A DNA stretch of 64,000 bases, taken from Sulfobacillus harzensis (GTDB taxonomy: Bacteria > Bacillota > Sulfobacillia > Sulfobacillales > Sulfobacillaceae). Positions 33,822 to 42,444 of the stretch are shown here, one piece after another; the first letter of the stretch is position 1, and each line of letters starts with the position of its first letter. Position numbers and translations under genes: made by a program. The notes under the pieces are model-generated. The model worked only from the letters and a program-made list of their open reading frames with translations. It did no database searches and was not told the DNA's origin. The stretch spans positions 56,409 through 120,408 of the forward strand of contig NZ_JABBVZ010000001.1 of the NCBI RefSeq assembly GCF_012933365.1, given 5' to 3'.

Positions 33822-34335
33822 AAGCTCTCTCCTTCCAAACCGGTTCAAGCATCGGCTTGAGGTGTTGGCGGGCCCGGTACAGCCGGGTCTTGACGACTTG
33901 CTCACTGACGCCGAGCGCTTGGGCGGTCTCCTTGAGACTTCGGTCCATGTAATAAAACAAAAGAATACATTGGCGCTCTGGCGCGTTCAGTTTCATGACG
34001 GCCTCAAGGACTAAGGCGCTGTCCGTTAAGAGCGGGGTGTCGTCAACCTCGCCTTGCGTGACCTCAATCAAATCGGTTGGATCTTCGGGGTGGCGCTTCA
34101 AATGGCGCATGCGGTCCCGGCATAAATTGGTGACGGTATGAAACAGCAATGCGGGGGACAAGGTTTCCGCCCCGCGGCGCCCAGCATGACGCCACATACG
34201 GATAAACGCCTCTTGGGCTACATCCTCGGCGTCAGGCCGGGAGTGCAGCGTCACATAAGCGTAGCGAACCGCCTTATCGCCAAATTGATCCATAAAATCG
34301 TCGAAAACTTTTTGATCATGCGCGTTCGTCGTCAA
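33811..34335 (-). CDS. ECF-type RNA polymerase sigma factor
   Basis: This 174-residue sigma-70 family protein has region 2 (VRYAYVTLHSRPDAEDVAQEAFIRMWRH) and region 4 (LNAPERQCILLFYYMDRSLKETAQALGVSEQVVKTRLYRARQHL), joined by a short linker, with no region 1 or 3. It recruits RNA polymerase to a specific promoter set. ATG 34335 is preceded by AGGAGG. The downstream overlapping gene is a probable anti-sigma membrane protein. The target promoters are not known from the sequence. Confidence 0.92.
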   Translation of the reverse strand: MTTNAHDQKVFDDFMDQFGDKAVRYAYVTLHSRPDAEDVAQEAFIRMWRHAGRRGAETLSPALLFHTVTNLCRDRMRHLKRHPEDPTDLIEVTQGEVDDTPLLTDSALVLEAVMKLNAPERQCILLFYYMDRSLKETAQALGVSEQVVKTRLYRARQHLKPMLEPVWKERAYES

Positions 34336-34384
34336 AACCTCCTATGAGGCATCCTCTATACTAACGCCAACGGATGATGGGAGG

Positions 34385-34963
34385 TTACAGCCCCACGCCA
34401 AGCTGTCCCAAACCAATTGCAACGCCAATCGCACCAAACAACAGGGCGGCTCCGCGTTCAATCCAACTGCCGGGAATGTATCGAAGAATGACCCGCCCGA
34501 AGCCAATCACGGTGGCGTTAGCGGACAACAGCGCGACGGCCGCCATGACGCCGATGGCCAGCGACTGTTGGGGGTGATGGGCGGAAAAGGCGATGGTGGC
34601 CATTTGGGTTAGATCGAGGAATTCGGCCGCGAAGACAAATAAAAAGATGCGCCCCACCGTAGAGCCACGGCCCTTGACCGTCTGGTCTTCGGGCGCCTCG
34701 TCAGGTTTTCCTGCCGATCGCCACAACCAGACGGCAAAGGCCAAAAATAAGAGCGTTTCAATCCAGTTGAGTAGATTGCGGGGAACCAACGCCAACAAGC
34801 GCCCGGCACCGACGGCAATGACGGTTTGAGCAACTAAAGCTAGTCCAGCGCCCATCCATACCCAAAGAGGGTTGTGGCGCCGCAGAAGGGCGAGCGTCGC
34901 CAGCGAGGTCTTATCCGGCAATTCCGCTAAATAGAGACTGGCAAACATCAGGGTCCAGGTCAC
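34385..34963 (-). CDS. Gdt1/TMEM165 (UPF0016)-family membrane transporter
   Basis: This 192-residue membrane protein starts at GTG 34963 after GGAGGCAAGCC. It has two homologous halves of three helices each, and each half carries one variant of the family signature E-x-G-D-[KR]-[TS]: AELPDKTSLATLAL at ~14 and AEFLDLTQMATIAF at ~115. Gdt1-type proteins export Mn2+ or exchange Ca2+ for H+. Here the first Gly is Pro and the second motif has Leu for Gly and Lys, so ion selectivity may differ. It lies alone, upstream of nothing coupled; the ECF sigma pair is 49 nt away downstream. Confidence 0.83.
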   Translation of the reverse strand: MTWTLMFASLYLAELPDKTSLATLALLRRHNPLWVWMGAGLALVAQTVIAVGAGRLLALVPRNLLNWIETLLFLAFAVWLWRSAGKPDEAPEDQTVKGRGSTVGRIFLFVFAAEFLDLTQMATIAFSAHHPQQSLAIGVMAAVALLSANATVIGFGRVILRYIPGSWIERGAALLFGAIGVAIGLGQLGVGL

Positions 34964-35035
34964 AGGCTTGCCTCCGATTCTCCCTTTTAAGGCTAGTCCA
35001 GGGAGCCTCGTAATGCAACCATGATCGCAGCAGAG

Positions 35036-35788
35036 CTATTTGCCCAGCACATAAACGGTAACCGGTTGAATACCAAAGTTGGAGATGGTCTGGGCGTTGT
35101 CGTTCATGAAGATGTCGATACGCATCCCTTGAATGGCACCGCCGGTATCCATAGCGTGACCTAAGAAGCCTCCTGTGGGCAGGTTTGCATCGTGATATCC
35201 GGCTACATAAACGCTTGACCTAAGGGGAATCACACTAGGGTCAACCGCAATCATTCCAGGTTGCAAAGGCTGACCAAATGCGTCCGTGGGACCATAGGGA
35301 TAGTTGTCTTGTAAGCTCGGTCCATAGGCCGTCGCAATCATGTGGTAGACATGGAGAATAGGCCGGCCGTCAATCGTTTTGGCGTTCGCTGCGGGTACTG
35401 CCTGGCTGGCCGACACGACCTGGTTCGAAACCGGGGGCGTAATCCCGTAGCCGGCAAGAAGGTCCTGCCAGGTGGCTCCATTGGCGATTCCCGTGACGGG
35501 AAGATGGTGAAGCTGCTGAAAGTGCTTAACTCCCGTCTCGGTCTTAGGGCCAAAAACGCCATCGACGGGTCCTGCCACCACGCCCAAACCGTTCAGGTCC
35601 GCCTGCAGGGTCATCACCCAATGCCCCCGGTCGCCGTATTGCAGGCGCTGTTGCAGGGCAGGATGCTGGGCTGCGATGGTGGTCGTGCTGACAACTCCGG
35701 TCGTGCTCTTGGTGGCCGCCCACGAGGGGGCCGAGATGCCCAGGGTTGACAGCATGGCTGCGCCGATAAGAGCGCCTTTTATCATCAT
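35036..35788 (-). CDS. Secreted peptidoglycan-binding and 3D-domain protein
   Basis: This 250-residue protein starts at ATG 35788, 6 nt after AGGAGGG. A signal peptide (MMIKGALIGAAMLSTLGIS, cleavage after PSWA) precedes a PG_binding_1 domain (~48-105, LQYGDRGHWVMTLQADLNGLG...GVFGPKTETGVKHFQ) and a C-terminal 3D domain (~150-248, ATAYGPS, AVDPSVIPLRSSVYVAGY, GHAMDTGGAIQGMRIDIFM), the double-psi barrel found in lytic transglycosylase MltA and in Bacillus YocH/YuiC/Rpf-like proteins. The key Asp residues are retained (AMDTGG). It probably cleaves or binds peptidoglycan outside the cell. Confidence 0.9.
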   Translation of the reverse strand: MMIKGALIGAAMLSTLGISAPSWAATKSTTGVVSTTTIAAQHPALQQRLQYGDRGHWVMTLQADLNGLGVVAGPVDGVFGPKTETGVKHFQQLHHLPVTGIANGATWQDLLAGYGITPPVSNQVVSASQAVPAANAKTIDGRPILHVYHMIATAYGPSLQDNYPYGPTDAFGQPLQPGMIAVDPSVIPLRSSVYVAGYHDANLPTGGFLGHAMDTGGAIQGMRIDIFMNDNAQTISNFGIQPVTVYVLGK

Positions 35789-35876
35789 GATAAACCCTCC
35801 TTGTATGCCTCCGGAGTTCACTCACACGGACGGGGATCGTCTCTTGTCCAAGCTGACAGAGAATCCGGTTCCCCGG

Positions 35877-35888
35877 TTCACATGTGAA
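35877..35888. promoter_or_regulatory. 12-bp perfect palindrome in a 595-nt gene-free region
   Basis: TTCACATGTGAA is a perfect palindrome 89 nt upstream of the 3D-protein start (- strand). It could be an operator site. The surrounding gene-free stretch 35789-36383 contains no credible ORF; besides this site only a candidate promoter for odhA (36234-36242) was seen. Confidence 0.3.
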
Positions 35889-36233
35889 ATGAGGCGTTGT
35901 CCGCACCTAGTTTAAAGAGGGTTGCAATGCGTGTCAGTTGGTGCGCTCCTCCGTAAGCCAGACTGGCGCAGGACGTTCTACGGGCTCCGTCGGATTCCGC
36001 CCGAGAGCGCATTGCAGCACCCTTAACCCAGACGTTGGCCGATGCGGTCGCAAATGGGTCTCTTAACTTTTTTGGGAAAAATGTTGGAAAATGGCGCTCT
36101 GTGCACTCGCGCGGCTTGGCAGGGTATCATCGACTTCGGCTTGCTATGGAAAATTGAGCTGTTTTTTCACCAAAAAATTGGTATCCGCAAGCAGGTCGCG
36201 GAGGCGTTGTTTTTCCCCAGTCGTTGGGATTTC

Positions 36234-36242
36234 TGGTATGAT
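36234..36242 (+). promoter_or_regulatory. Candidate extended -10 promoter for odhA
   Basis: TGG-TATGAT (36234-36242) fits an extended -10 element, 142 nt upstream of the odhA ATG. No good -35 is apparent, and a long leader would result. Confidence 0.35.
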
Positions 36243-36383
36243 AGGAATGAACACCGCATGACCGAAAGAGCTGTGCCTGGTGCGGTTTTCCCGAAGTCAA
36301 GACCGACCGCGCGGCCCGTTCCGGATGCGTCTTTTGATGTGTAATTGCGAAGAACCATCTGGTGCTTCGGACGGGAGGGAATC

Positions 36384-39227
36384 ATGTTGCCACAACATAC
36401 GGAACCGAAAAGTGTGCTTGACCTTTTTGCGGGTCCCAATATTGGTTATGTTGTTGAAGCGTACGAACAGTATCAAAGGGACCCGGAGTCTTTCGATCCC
36501 GCGACCCGCGAGATTTTAAGCCAGTTGTCACCAGCCGCTATCGCCGCGCTTTCCCAAGGTCAGCCAGCTCTATCCGCGACGGCAGCCTTGCCCGAGATTC
36601 CTCTGGAAAAATTGGTCAAGGCCGTTCAATTGTCCCGAAATATCCGGGAATATGGCCACTTGCAGGCGTCTTTTGACCCGCTCGGGGTATCGCCCCGAAC
36701 GGTGGTGGATGACCCCGAGGTAATGGGCATCAGCGACGAGGATTTGCGGCGTATGCCAAGTACCGTGGTGTGGCCAAACGGGCTTCGAACCACGCCTAAC
36801 GCCTTAGATGCAATTAACCTCATGCGGCAATTCTACTCGGGCCCGCTGGGCTATGATTTCAGCCACGTCCATAACATTGAGGAGCGCGATTGGCTGCGTC
36901 GCCAAGTGGAAGGTCCGGAGCGGGAGCAACCGCTCACGCGGGACGAGAAGCGGGCGGTGCTGAAGCGCTTGACCGAGGTAGAAGCCTTCGAGCGATTCTT
37001 GCACACAGCTTTCCCTGGCCAAAAGCGATTCTCAATTGAAGGAACGGACGTTCTCGTGCCCATGTTGGACGTGTTAGTCGCGGATGGAGTCAAAGCCGGG
37101 GCGCACGAAGTCGTTATCGGGATGGCGCACCGCGGTCGTCTGAATGTGCTAGCCCATGTCCTGGGCAAGCCGTACCTCAAAATTTTTTCTGAGTTTCATA
37201 CCACCGTCAACAAGGAGCTGGTGCCCTCGGAAGGCTCTATGGGCATCAACGCAGGGTGGACGGGCGACGTAAAGTATCATTTGGGTGCCCATAAGTTGGT
37301 CCGCGATGGCGAGGCTGCTGGGGTCCGCATCACCTTGGCCAACAACCCTAGTCATCTGGAGTTTGTCAATCCGGTCATCCAGGGCATCACGCGCGCCGCG
37401 CAAGAAGACGTGGATCAGCCGGGTGCACCACGGCAGGACGTAGACCGGGCATTGTCCATCGCCATCCACGGGGATGCCGCCTTCCCAGGAGAAGGTGTGG
37501 TCGCTGAGACGCTCAATCTATCCCGCTTACGCGGCTATCAAACAGGCGGCACGGTACACATCATCATGAACAACGGGCTGGGATTCACCACCGAGCCCAA
37601 TGACGGCCGCTCTACGCTCTATGCCAGCGATTTGGCTAAGGGCTTTGAAATTCCCGTTGTGCACGTCAACGCCGATGATCCGGAAGCCTGTCTGAAAGCA
37701 GCCCGGCTCGCATTCCTATACCGCCAAAAGTTCCATAAGGACTTTTTGATTGACTTGGTAGGATATCGGCGTTGGGGCCACAACGAAGGCGACGAGCCTA
37801 TGTATACGCAACCGTTGCTGTACCAAAAGATTTCCCAGCATCCGACCGTGCGGGCGCTCTTCGCCGAGCGATTGGTGGAAGCGGGAGTAGTCGACGCCCA
37901 GGAAGCCCAGCACTGGCTTGAGGCGGTCCAAGCCGACTTGAAGCGGGCCAAAGACGAGCTCGGCGATACGGCCGCACCGGACGAGCCGGAAGCGAGTTCC
38001 TGGAGTGATGCCTTGGTTGCGCTTGCCGAGAGCACAGAGGTCTCGGAGCAGAAGTTGGCCGATTTGGCCCAGGAGTTGCATCAACTGCCCGAGGGATTTC
38101 ATCCCAATCCCAAGTTGGAGCGGCAATTGAAGCGGCGCTTGGAGAATCTTCGCCAACCGGGTGGGATCGACTGGGGATTCGCGGAGAGCTTGGCGTTCGC
38201 ATCGGTCCTGGCGGATGGGACGGCCATCCGGCTTACGGGTCAGGATTCGGAACGCGGAACCTTCAGTCACCGGCACGCGGTTTTGCATGACGTGAACAAC
38301 GGACAGACGTACGTGCCCTTGCAACATCTGCGGAGCGCCAGAGCGTCGTTTGCGATCTACAATAGTCCCTTGTCAGAGACCGCCGTGATGGGCTTTGAGT
38401 ACGGCTACAGTGTGGAGTCACCGCGGATGCTGACGTTATGGGAGGCCCAATTCGGCGACTTTGCCAACGCGGGTCAGGTGATTATTGATCAGTTCGTGGC
38501 TGCTGCGCGATCGAAGTGGAAGGAACAATCCGGACTGGTACTGCTCCTACCGCACGGCTACGAGGGCCAAGGACCCGAACATTCCAGCGCTCGTCTGGAA
38601 CGGTATTTGCAGCTTGCCGGAGACAATAACCTGCGCGTCGTGAACTGCACCACGGCGGCTCAATACTTCCATCTTTTGCGGCAACAGGCCAATTTGGTGC
38701 ACCGTGACCCCCGGCCGCTGGTGGTCATGACGCCGAAGAGTCTTTTGCGCCATCCGTTAGCAGCTTCATCGTTGGCCGATCTAGCGGAGGGCCGCTTCCG
38801 ACCCGTTATCGACGACCAGACGGCGCCGAGCGACGGGGTGAGGCGGCTCATTATGCTGTCCGGCAAGGTGGTCGTCGATTTGAAAGCGGCCATGGAGTCC
38901 GAGCCGCACGACCACGTGAGCGTTGTCCGGATCGAGCAATTATACCCGTTCCCACAGTCGGAACTGGCGGCCGTACTAGCACGCTACCCGCACATTGAAG
39001 AGGTGGTGTGGCTGCAAGAGGAACCTCAAAACATGGGGGCTTGGCGCTACATCCAGTCGCGCCTGGCCAAAGAACTGCCCGAAGGGGTCGTGCTTCGCTA
39101 TGTGGGACGGCCTGAGCGAGCGGCCACCGCGGAAGGGTTTCCGGAGATGCACAACGAGGAACAAACCCGGATTACACGCGAGGCATTGAAGCCAATGGGA
39201 GTATCTACACGGGGAGGGCAACAATAA
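36384..39227 (+). CDS. odhA: 2-oxoglutarate dehydrogenase E1 component
   Basis: This 947-residue thiamine-diphosphate enzyme decarboxylates 2-oxoglutarate and transfers the succinyl group to the lipoyl domain of E2 in the TCA cycle. ATG 36384 lies behind CGGGAGGG. Features are the N-terminal peptide with GPNIGYVVEAYEQYQ, MAHRGRLNVLAHVLGKP, the ThDP/Mg2+ region IHGDAAFPGEGVVAETLNLSRLRGY (GDAAF...N), YRRWGHNEGDEP, and the C-terminal transketolase-like half with PHGYEGQGPEHSSARLERYLQL and EEPQNMGAW. The length is normal. The stop directly abuts the odhB GTG. The lipoamide dehydrogenase (E3) is not in the window. Confidence 0.96.
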   Translation: MLPQHTEPKSVLDLFAGPNIGYVVEAYEQYQRDPESFDPATREILSQLSPAAIAALSQGQPALSATAALPEIPLEKLVKAVQLSRNIREYGHLQASFDPLGVSPRTVVDDPEVMGISDEDLRRMPSTVVWPNGLRTTPNALDAINLMRQFYSGPLGYDFSHVHNIEERDWLRRQVEGPEREQPLTRDEKRAVLKRLTEVEAFERFLHTAFPGQKRFSIEGTDVLVPMLDVLVADGVKAGAHEVVIGMAHRGRLNVLAHVLGKPYLKIFSEFHTTVNKELVPSEGSMGINAGWTGDVKYHLGAHKLVRDGEAAGVRITLANNPSHLEFVNPVIQGITRAAQEDVDQPGAPRQDVDRALSIAIHGDAAFPGEGVVAETLNLSRLRGYQTGGTVHIIMNNGLGFTTEPNDGRSTLYASDLAKGFEIPVVHVNADDPEACLKAARLAFLYRQKFHKDFLIDLVGYRRWGHNEGDEPMYTQPLLYQKISQHPTVRALFAERLVEAGVVDAQEAQHWLEAVQADLKRAKDELGDTAAPDEPEASSWSDALVALAESTEVSEQKLADLAQELHQLPEGFHPNPKLERQLKRRLENLRQPGGIDWGFAESLAFASVLADGTAIRLTGQDSERGTFSHRHAVLHDVNNGQTYVPLQHLRSARASFAIYNSPLSETAVMGFEYGYSVESPRMLTLWEAQFGDFANAGQVIIDQFVAAARSKWKEQSGLVLLLPHGYEGQGPEHSSARLERYLQLAGDNNLRVVNCTTAAQYFHLLRQQANLVHRDPRPLVVMTPKSLLRHPLAASSLADLAEGRFRPVIDDQTAPSDGVRRLIMLSGKVVVDLKAAMESEPHDHVSVVRIEQLYPFPQSELAAVLARYPHIEEVVWLQEEPQNMGAWRYIQSRLAKELPEGVVLRYVGRPERAATAEGFPEMHNEEQTRITREALKPMGVSTRGGQQ

Positions 39228-40436
39228 GTGGCTGAATTGAAGGTGCCGGAACTCGGCGAGTCAGTAGTGGAAGCAACAGTGGGCCGGTGGTTGAAGCAGG
39301 CGGGTGAGGCGGTCAAAGCCGGCGAAGCGGTGGTTGAACTGGAGACGGACAAGGTTAATTTAGAAGTCGCGGCCGAAGAGGATGGCGTGTTAAAGGAAAT
39401 TGTGGCGCCGGAGGGTGCCAACGTGGCAGTCGGGGCGGCTCTGGCGGTTATCGAAGCCGGTTCCGCCCCCACCGAGCCCCCAGCATCACAGGCCCCGAAA
39501 GAAGAGAGCACGCCAGCGATGGCTTCGGAAGACAGCGCAGCCAGCAGGGCCACGCCAGAAGTGCGTCGCCTAGCCCGGGAGGAGGGCGTCGACATCAACG
39601 CCGTTCAGGGTAGTGGTCCTCGGGGACGGGTTCTTCGTGACGACGTTCTAAAGGCCAAGCCCGAGCCGGCACCCAGTGTGCCGACGCCAACCACGGCACC
39701 GTCCGTGCCCAGCGTGGTGGCGACGCCGGATGAGAGCGGCCGTGAAGAGCGGGTACCGATGTCCGCTCGCCGACAGACGATTGCTCGGCGGCTGGTGGAG
39801 GCTCAACACACCGCGGCGATGTTAACCACCTTCAATGAAATTGATATGACCAACGTTTTGGCCGTGCGAGCGCGGCGCAAGGAGGCCTTTCGTGATCGCT
39901 ATGGAGTCGGTTTAGGTTTCATGTCGTTTTTCACCAAGGCCGCCGTTGGAGCGTTAAAGAAGTTTCCGCGCCTTAATGCAGAAATCCGCGGCACGGACAT
40001 GATCCTTAAGCACTACTACGACATTGGCATCGCTGTGTCCACAGATACTGGACTTGTCGTGCCTGTGGTCCGCGACGCCGATCGGTTAACCTTCGCGGAA
40101 ATAGAAAAGCAAGTGGCCGACTTGGCCCGTCGGGCGCGCGACAACAAGCTGAGTCTGAAGGAATTGAGCGGCGGCACATTCACCATTACCAACGGGGGCA
40201 CCTTCGGGTCGCTGTTGTCCACGCCAATTTTAAATGCGCCTCAGGTTGGCATTTTGGGAATGCACAAGATCGAGGAGCGGCCCATCGCGCTCAATGGCTC
40301 GGTGGTGATTCGACCCATGATGTATGTGGCGTTGTCCTATGACCACCGCATCGTGGATGGCGCGGAGGCTGTGCGCTTCCTCGTGGCCATTAAAGAATTC
40401 ATTGAGGATCCGGAAACACTGCTGCTGGAGGGTTAA
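39228..40436 (+). CDS. odhB: Dihydrolipoyllysine-residue succinyltransferase (E2)
   Basis: This 402-residue E2 of the 2-oxoglutarate dehydrogenase complex starts at GTG 39228 immediately after the odhA stop, with GGGGAGGG in the end of odhA. Domains in order are a lipoyl domain (1-78, lipoylated K42 in [11 protein letters not shown]), an Ala/Pro/Thr linker, the peripheral subunit-binding domain (~104-140, [20 protein letters not shown]), a second linker, and the catalytic domain (~170-402) with H373 and D377 in SYDHRIVDG. The motif and operon partner favour succinyl- over acetyltransferase. Its TAA is directly followed by the VKOR start. Confidence 0.95.
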   Translation: MAELKVPELGESVVEATVGRWLKQAGEAVKAGEAVVELETDKVNLEVAAEEDGVLKEIVAPEGANVAVGAALAVIEAGSAPTEPPASQAPKEESTPAMASEDSAASRATPEVRRLAREEGVDINAVQGSGPRGRVLRDDVLKAKPEPAPSVPTPTTAPSVPSVVATPDESGREERVPMSARRQTIARRLVEAQHTAAMLTTFNEIDMTNVLAVRARRKEAFRDRYGVGLGFMSFFTKAAVGALKKFPRLNAEIRGTDMILKHYYDIGIAVSTDTGLVVPVVRDADRLTFAEIEKQVADLARRARDNKLSLKELSGGTFTITNGGTFGSLLSTPILNAPQVGILGMHKIEERPIALNGSVVIRPMMYVALSYDHRIVDGAEAVRFLVAIKEFIEDPETLLLEG

Positions 40437-40865
40437 GTGGCTCGACGGAAGTGGGTGGCACGCGGGTTCGTCAGCCTGGTCGTCGTGGTCGCGTCGGTGG
40501 CCACGCTGGTTATTCGAGCACATCCAAGCGCTCTGGGATGCCCGGGTGCCGCGCTTTCTTCCGTGATTGATTGTCAATCGGTGGTGTCCAGTCCCTTCGG
40601 TGTGGTATTGGGATTACCGCTGGGCGACTGGTCCCTGGTTTGGCTGATCGGATGGTGGGGGTCGCGGGTGTGGCGTCGAGCTGCCCCTGTGGCCCCTTTT
40701 TGGTCCGCGGTTGGGCTGATGGGGGTTGCCTATGCGATCGGCACCGAAGCACGCATCGGACATCTTTGTGCTTGGTGCACACTCAATCAAGTGGCGATCG
40801 TGGTGTTGGCCGCGGTGCTCGGCCGGCGCGGAGTTCCGAAACGGGGGATGGGGCATGACGCATGA
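40437..40865 (+). CDS. Vitamin K epoxide reductase (VKOR) family protein
   Basis: This 142-residue membrane protein starts at GTG 40437 next to the odhB stop. It has four helices and the four cysteines of a VKOR domain: loop pair C35 and C46 (GCPGAALSSVIDCQSVVSSPFGVVLGLP) and active-site C111-x-x-C114 (CAWCT). The S/T-SPFGxxLGLP stretch is characteristic. Bacterial VKORs reoxidise extracytoplasmic disulfide-forming thioredoxin-like proteins using quinone. No DsbA-like partner is fused or adjacent. This could supply disulfides to exported proteins such as the sedolisin or oxidase assembly factors elsewhere. Confidence 0.85.
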   Translation: MARRKWVARGFVSLVVVVASVATLVIRAHPSALGCPGAALSSVIDCQSVVSSPFGVVLGLPLGDWSLVWLIGWWGSRVWRRAAPVAPFWSAVGLMGVAYAIGTEARIGHLCAWCTLNQVAIVVLAAVLGRRGVPKRGMGHDA

Positions 40866-41457
40866 GGAGGCGTTGGGGGATCTCGAATTAGCGGTTCTCC
40901 GATGTCAGAATTGTCGGCTGGGCAATATCCGTCGTCAGGCTGTGTTTGGGGAGGGGAATCCGGAGGCGCGCCTGGTATTCATTGGAGAAGGTCCGGGGGC
41001 CGAAGAGGACCGACAGGGACGGCCATTTGTCGGTGCGGCGGGTCAATTGCTGGATAAAATGCTCAGTGCGATGGGCATGCACCGATTTCAGCAGGTGTAT
41101 ATCTTGAATGCGGTGAAATGCCGGCCACCCAACAACCGCACGCCATTGCCCGATGAAGTGGAGGCTTGCCGTCCTCACTTCGATCGTCAGCTCGCCATCT
41201 TGGATCCAGCCATCGTTGTGTTACTAGGCTCCACAGCGCTTAAAGCCGTGATGGGATCGGAGTGGCGTATTACGCGCGCACGCGGGCAGTGGATTGAGCA
41301 AGACGGCCGGTGGTGGATGCCAACCTATCATCCCGCCGCCCTTCTTCGCAACCCCGCTTGGAAACGAGATGTGTGGTTGGATTTAAAGCGTGTCATTGAC
41401 AAATACCGAGAACTTGTTGACCCGAACCACGATACCCCGCATTATCCCCGGCCCTAA
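40855..41457 (+). CDS. Family 4 uracil-DNA glycosylase (4Fe-4S)
   Basis: This 200-residue thermophile/acidophile-type uracil-DNA glycosylase starts at ATG 40855, overlapping VKOR by 11 nt, with GGGGGATGGGG upstream. It removes uracil produced by cytosine deamination. Motif 1 is [20 protein letters not shown] (~44-63), motif 2 is the C-terminal [13 protein letters not shown]. Fe-S ligands are C17, C20, C89 and C105, a typical spacing for family 4. Length and motifs match well. Functional coupling with odhAB/VKOR is not obvious. Confidence 0.93.
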   Translation: MTHEEALGDLELAVLRCQNCRLGNIRRQAVFGEGNPEARLVFIGEGPGAEEDRQGRPFVGAAGQLLDKMLSAMGMHRFQQVYILNAVKCRPPNNRTPLPDEVEACRPHFDRQLAILDPAIVVLLGSTALKAVMGSEWRITRARGQWIEQDGRWWMPTYHPAALLRNPAWKRDVWLDLKRVIDKYRELVDPNHDTPHYPRP

Positions 41458-41502
41458 TTTTATCCGAGAATGTCCACGCGTTAGGAAATTTCACCGTCGG
41501 AA

Positions 41503-41531
41503 TTGCCCAATCATGTAAATTCGAGTATGGT
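41503..41531 (+). promoter_or_regulatory. Candidate promoter for the small membrane gene at 41569
   Basis: TTGCCC (41503-41508) and TATGGT (41526-41531) with a 17-bp spacer precede the ribosome-binding site AGGGAGGGG (41554-41562). Confidence 0.4.
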
Positions 41532-41568
41532 TAACATAAATTCACCATTCTTTAGGGAGGGGACTTTC

Positions 41569-41673
41569 ATGGGCTACGTGGCAAGTGTGTTTTTTTCCGT
41601 GGTTCCGCTTTTCATTATCACGGTTATCGTATTGGCTCACTACCTCTTGCAGGACTACGATTTTCAGAGTTAG
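41569..41673 (+). CDS. 34-residue single-span membrane protein
   Basis: A short ORF starts at ATG 41569, 6 nt behind AGGGAGGGG, and encodes 34 residues dominated by one membrane helix (about residues 5-26, VASVFFSVVPLFIITVIVLA) and a short acidic tail (QDYDFQS). The strong ribosome-binding site, promoter-like elements upstream and position next to the respiratory cluster support a real gene. It resembles in size the tiny accessory subunits of heme-copper oxidases, but no homology can be claimed. Its stop touches the stop of the convergent 36-residue gene. Confidence 0.55.
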   Translation: MGYVASVFFSVVPLFIITVIVLAHYLLQDYDFQS

Positions 41674-41784
41674 TTAGTCGTCGTCGCGGGCATGGCCTTC
41701 CCGACGTTCTCCAATATAGATGAAGATGGTCAGGCCAACCGCGACGACAAAAACAATGGCAGAAACCAACAAAAATGATGCCAT
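41674..41784 (-). CDS. 36-residue single-span membrane protein
   Basis: On the minus strand ATG 41784 follows GGGAGGG by 7 nt and encodes 36 residues: one membrane helix (about 3-25, SFLLVSAIVFVVAVGLTIFIY) and a charged cytoplasmic tail (GERREGHARDDD). It is convergent and end-to-end with the 34-residue gene. The start at 41871 in the same frame is unlikely because the good ribosome-binding site is at 41784. Function unknown. Confidence 0.5.
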   Translation of the reverse strand: MASFLLVSAIVFVVAVGLTIFIYIGERREGHARDDD

Positions 41785-41870
41785 AATGTTTTCCCTCCCA
41801 GTGCATTGTAACTGTTTTAGCGGCGCTGGGAAGGGATGCGCTAGAATATTGTCGAAAAGAAGGATCTGCA

Positions 41871-42110
41871 ATGAGTCGCGCGCTAATCATTACTTATTTT
41901 GCTCTCCTGGTCACCGCAGCCACGGGGGCGTTCGTATTTTTTGGCTTCGCTCTATTCGGTCCCCCAAAGCCGCGCAAGCGGGGGGCGACGGTTTCCATGC
42001 CCCGTCGTACTCTTCCACTTAACTGGGTGGTTTTGCATATTTTTTTTGCCTGCGTCACCCTAATTCTCTTTACGTTCGCCGTATTTGATCCGGCGGCGCT
42101 GGCGTTTTAG
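41871..42110 (+). CDS. Small two-span membrane protein
   Basis: This 79-residue protein starts at ATG 41871 after AGAAGGATC. Two membrane segments (~4-29 and ~50-73) flank a basic Pro-rich loop (GPPKPRKRGATVSMPRRT). No cofactor ligands or family recognised. It is the first of three tightly spaced membrane genes (15-nt and 22-nt gaps) preceding the cupredoxin-oxidase genes, so an oxidase assembly or accessory role is possible but unproven. Confidence 0.65.
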   Translation: MSRALIITYFALLVTAATGAFVFFGFALFGPPKPRKRGATVSMPRRTLPLNWVVLHIFFACVTLILFTFAVFDPAALAF

Positions 42111-42125
42111 AAGGGGGATGCAGCG

Positions 42126-42422
42126 ATGATTTGGATTGATGTCAGCTATGTTCTGTACGTTGTTACATTTCTTACCGGAATGCTGTTTTTCGTTCGCTTT
42201 GACGCCCGTCGGCGTCCGTTACGGCGGCGATTGATTGGCATGCACCTCATTATGGCCGTCGCAACGTTCATTATGATCACGTCGATTATGGCGGTCAACG
42301 CATTTCCGTCACACGCGCTGCCTCCGCCGGTGAATCCGAAAAATTCCACCATGTGGGACTACGTGTTTCAACATCGCAGTGAATTAAGTCGCCATCACCA
42401 TGGACAGGGCGTACTGCCTTAG
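42126..42422 (+). CDS. Small two-span membrane protein with His-rich tail
   Basis: This 98-residue protein starts at ATG 42126 after AAGGGGGATGC. Two membrane helices (~5-25 and ~37-59) are separated by an Arg-rich loop (RFDARRRPLRRRL), and the C-terminus carries SRHHHGQ, three consecutive His that could bind a metal. The family is not recognised. It lies 15 nt after one membrane gene and 22 nt before another. Confidence 0.65.
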   Translation: MIWIDVSYVLYVVTFLTGMLFFVRFDARRRPLRRRLIGMHLIMAVATFIMITSIMAVNAFPSHALPPPVNPKNSTMWDYVFQHRSELSRHHHGQGVLP

Positions 42423-42444
42423 CGGAACGGAAGGGGATGAGAAA

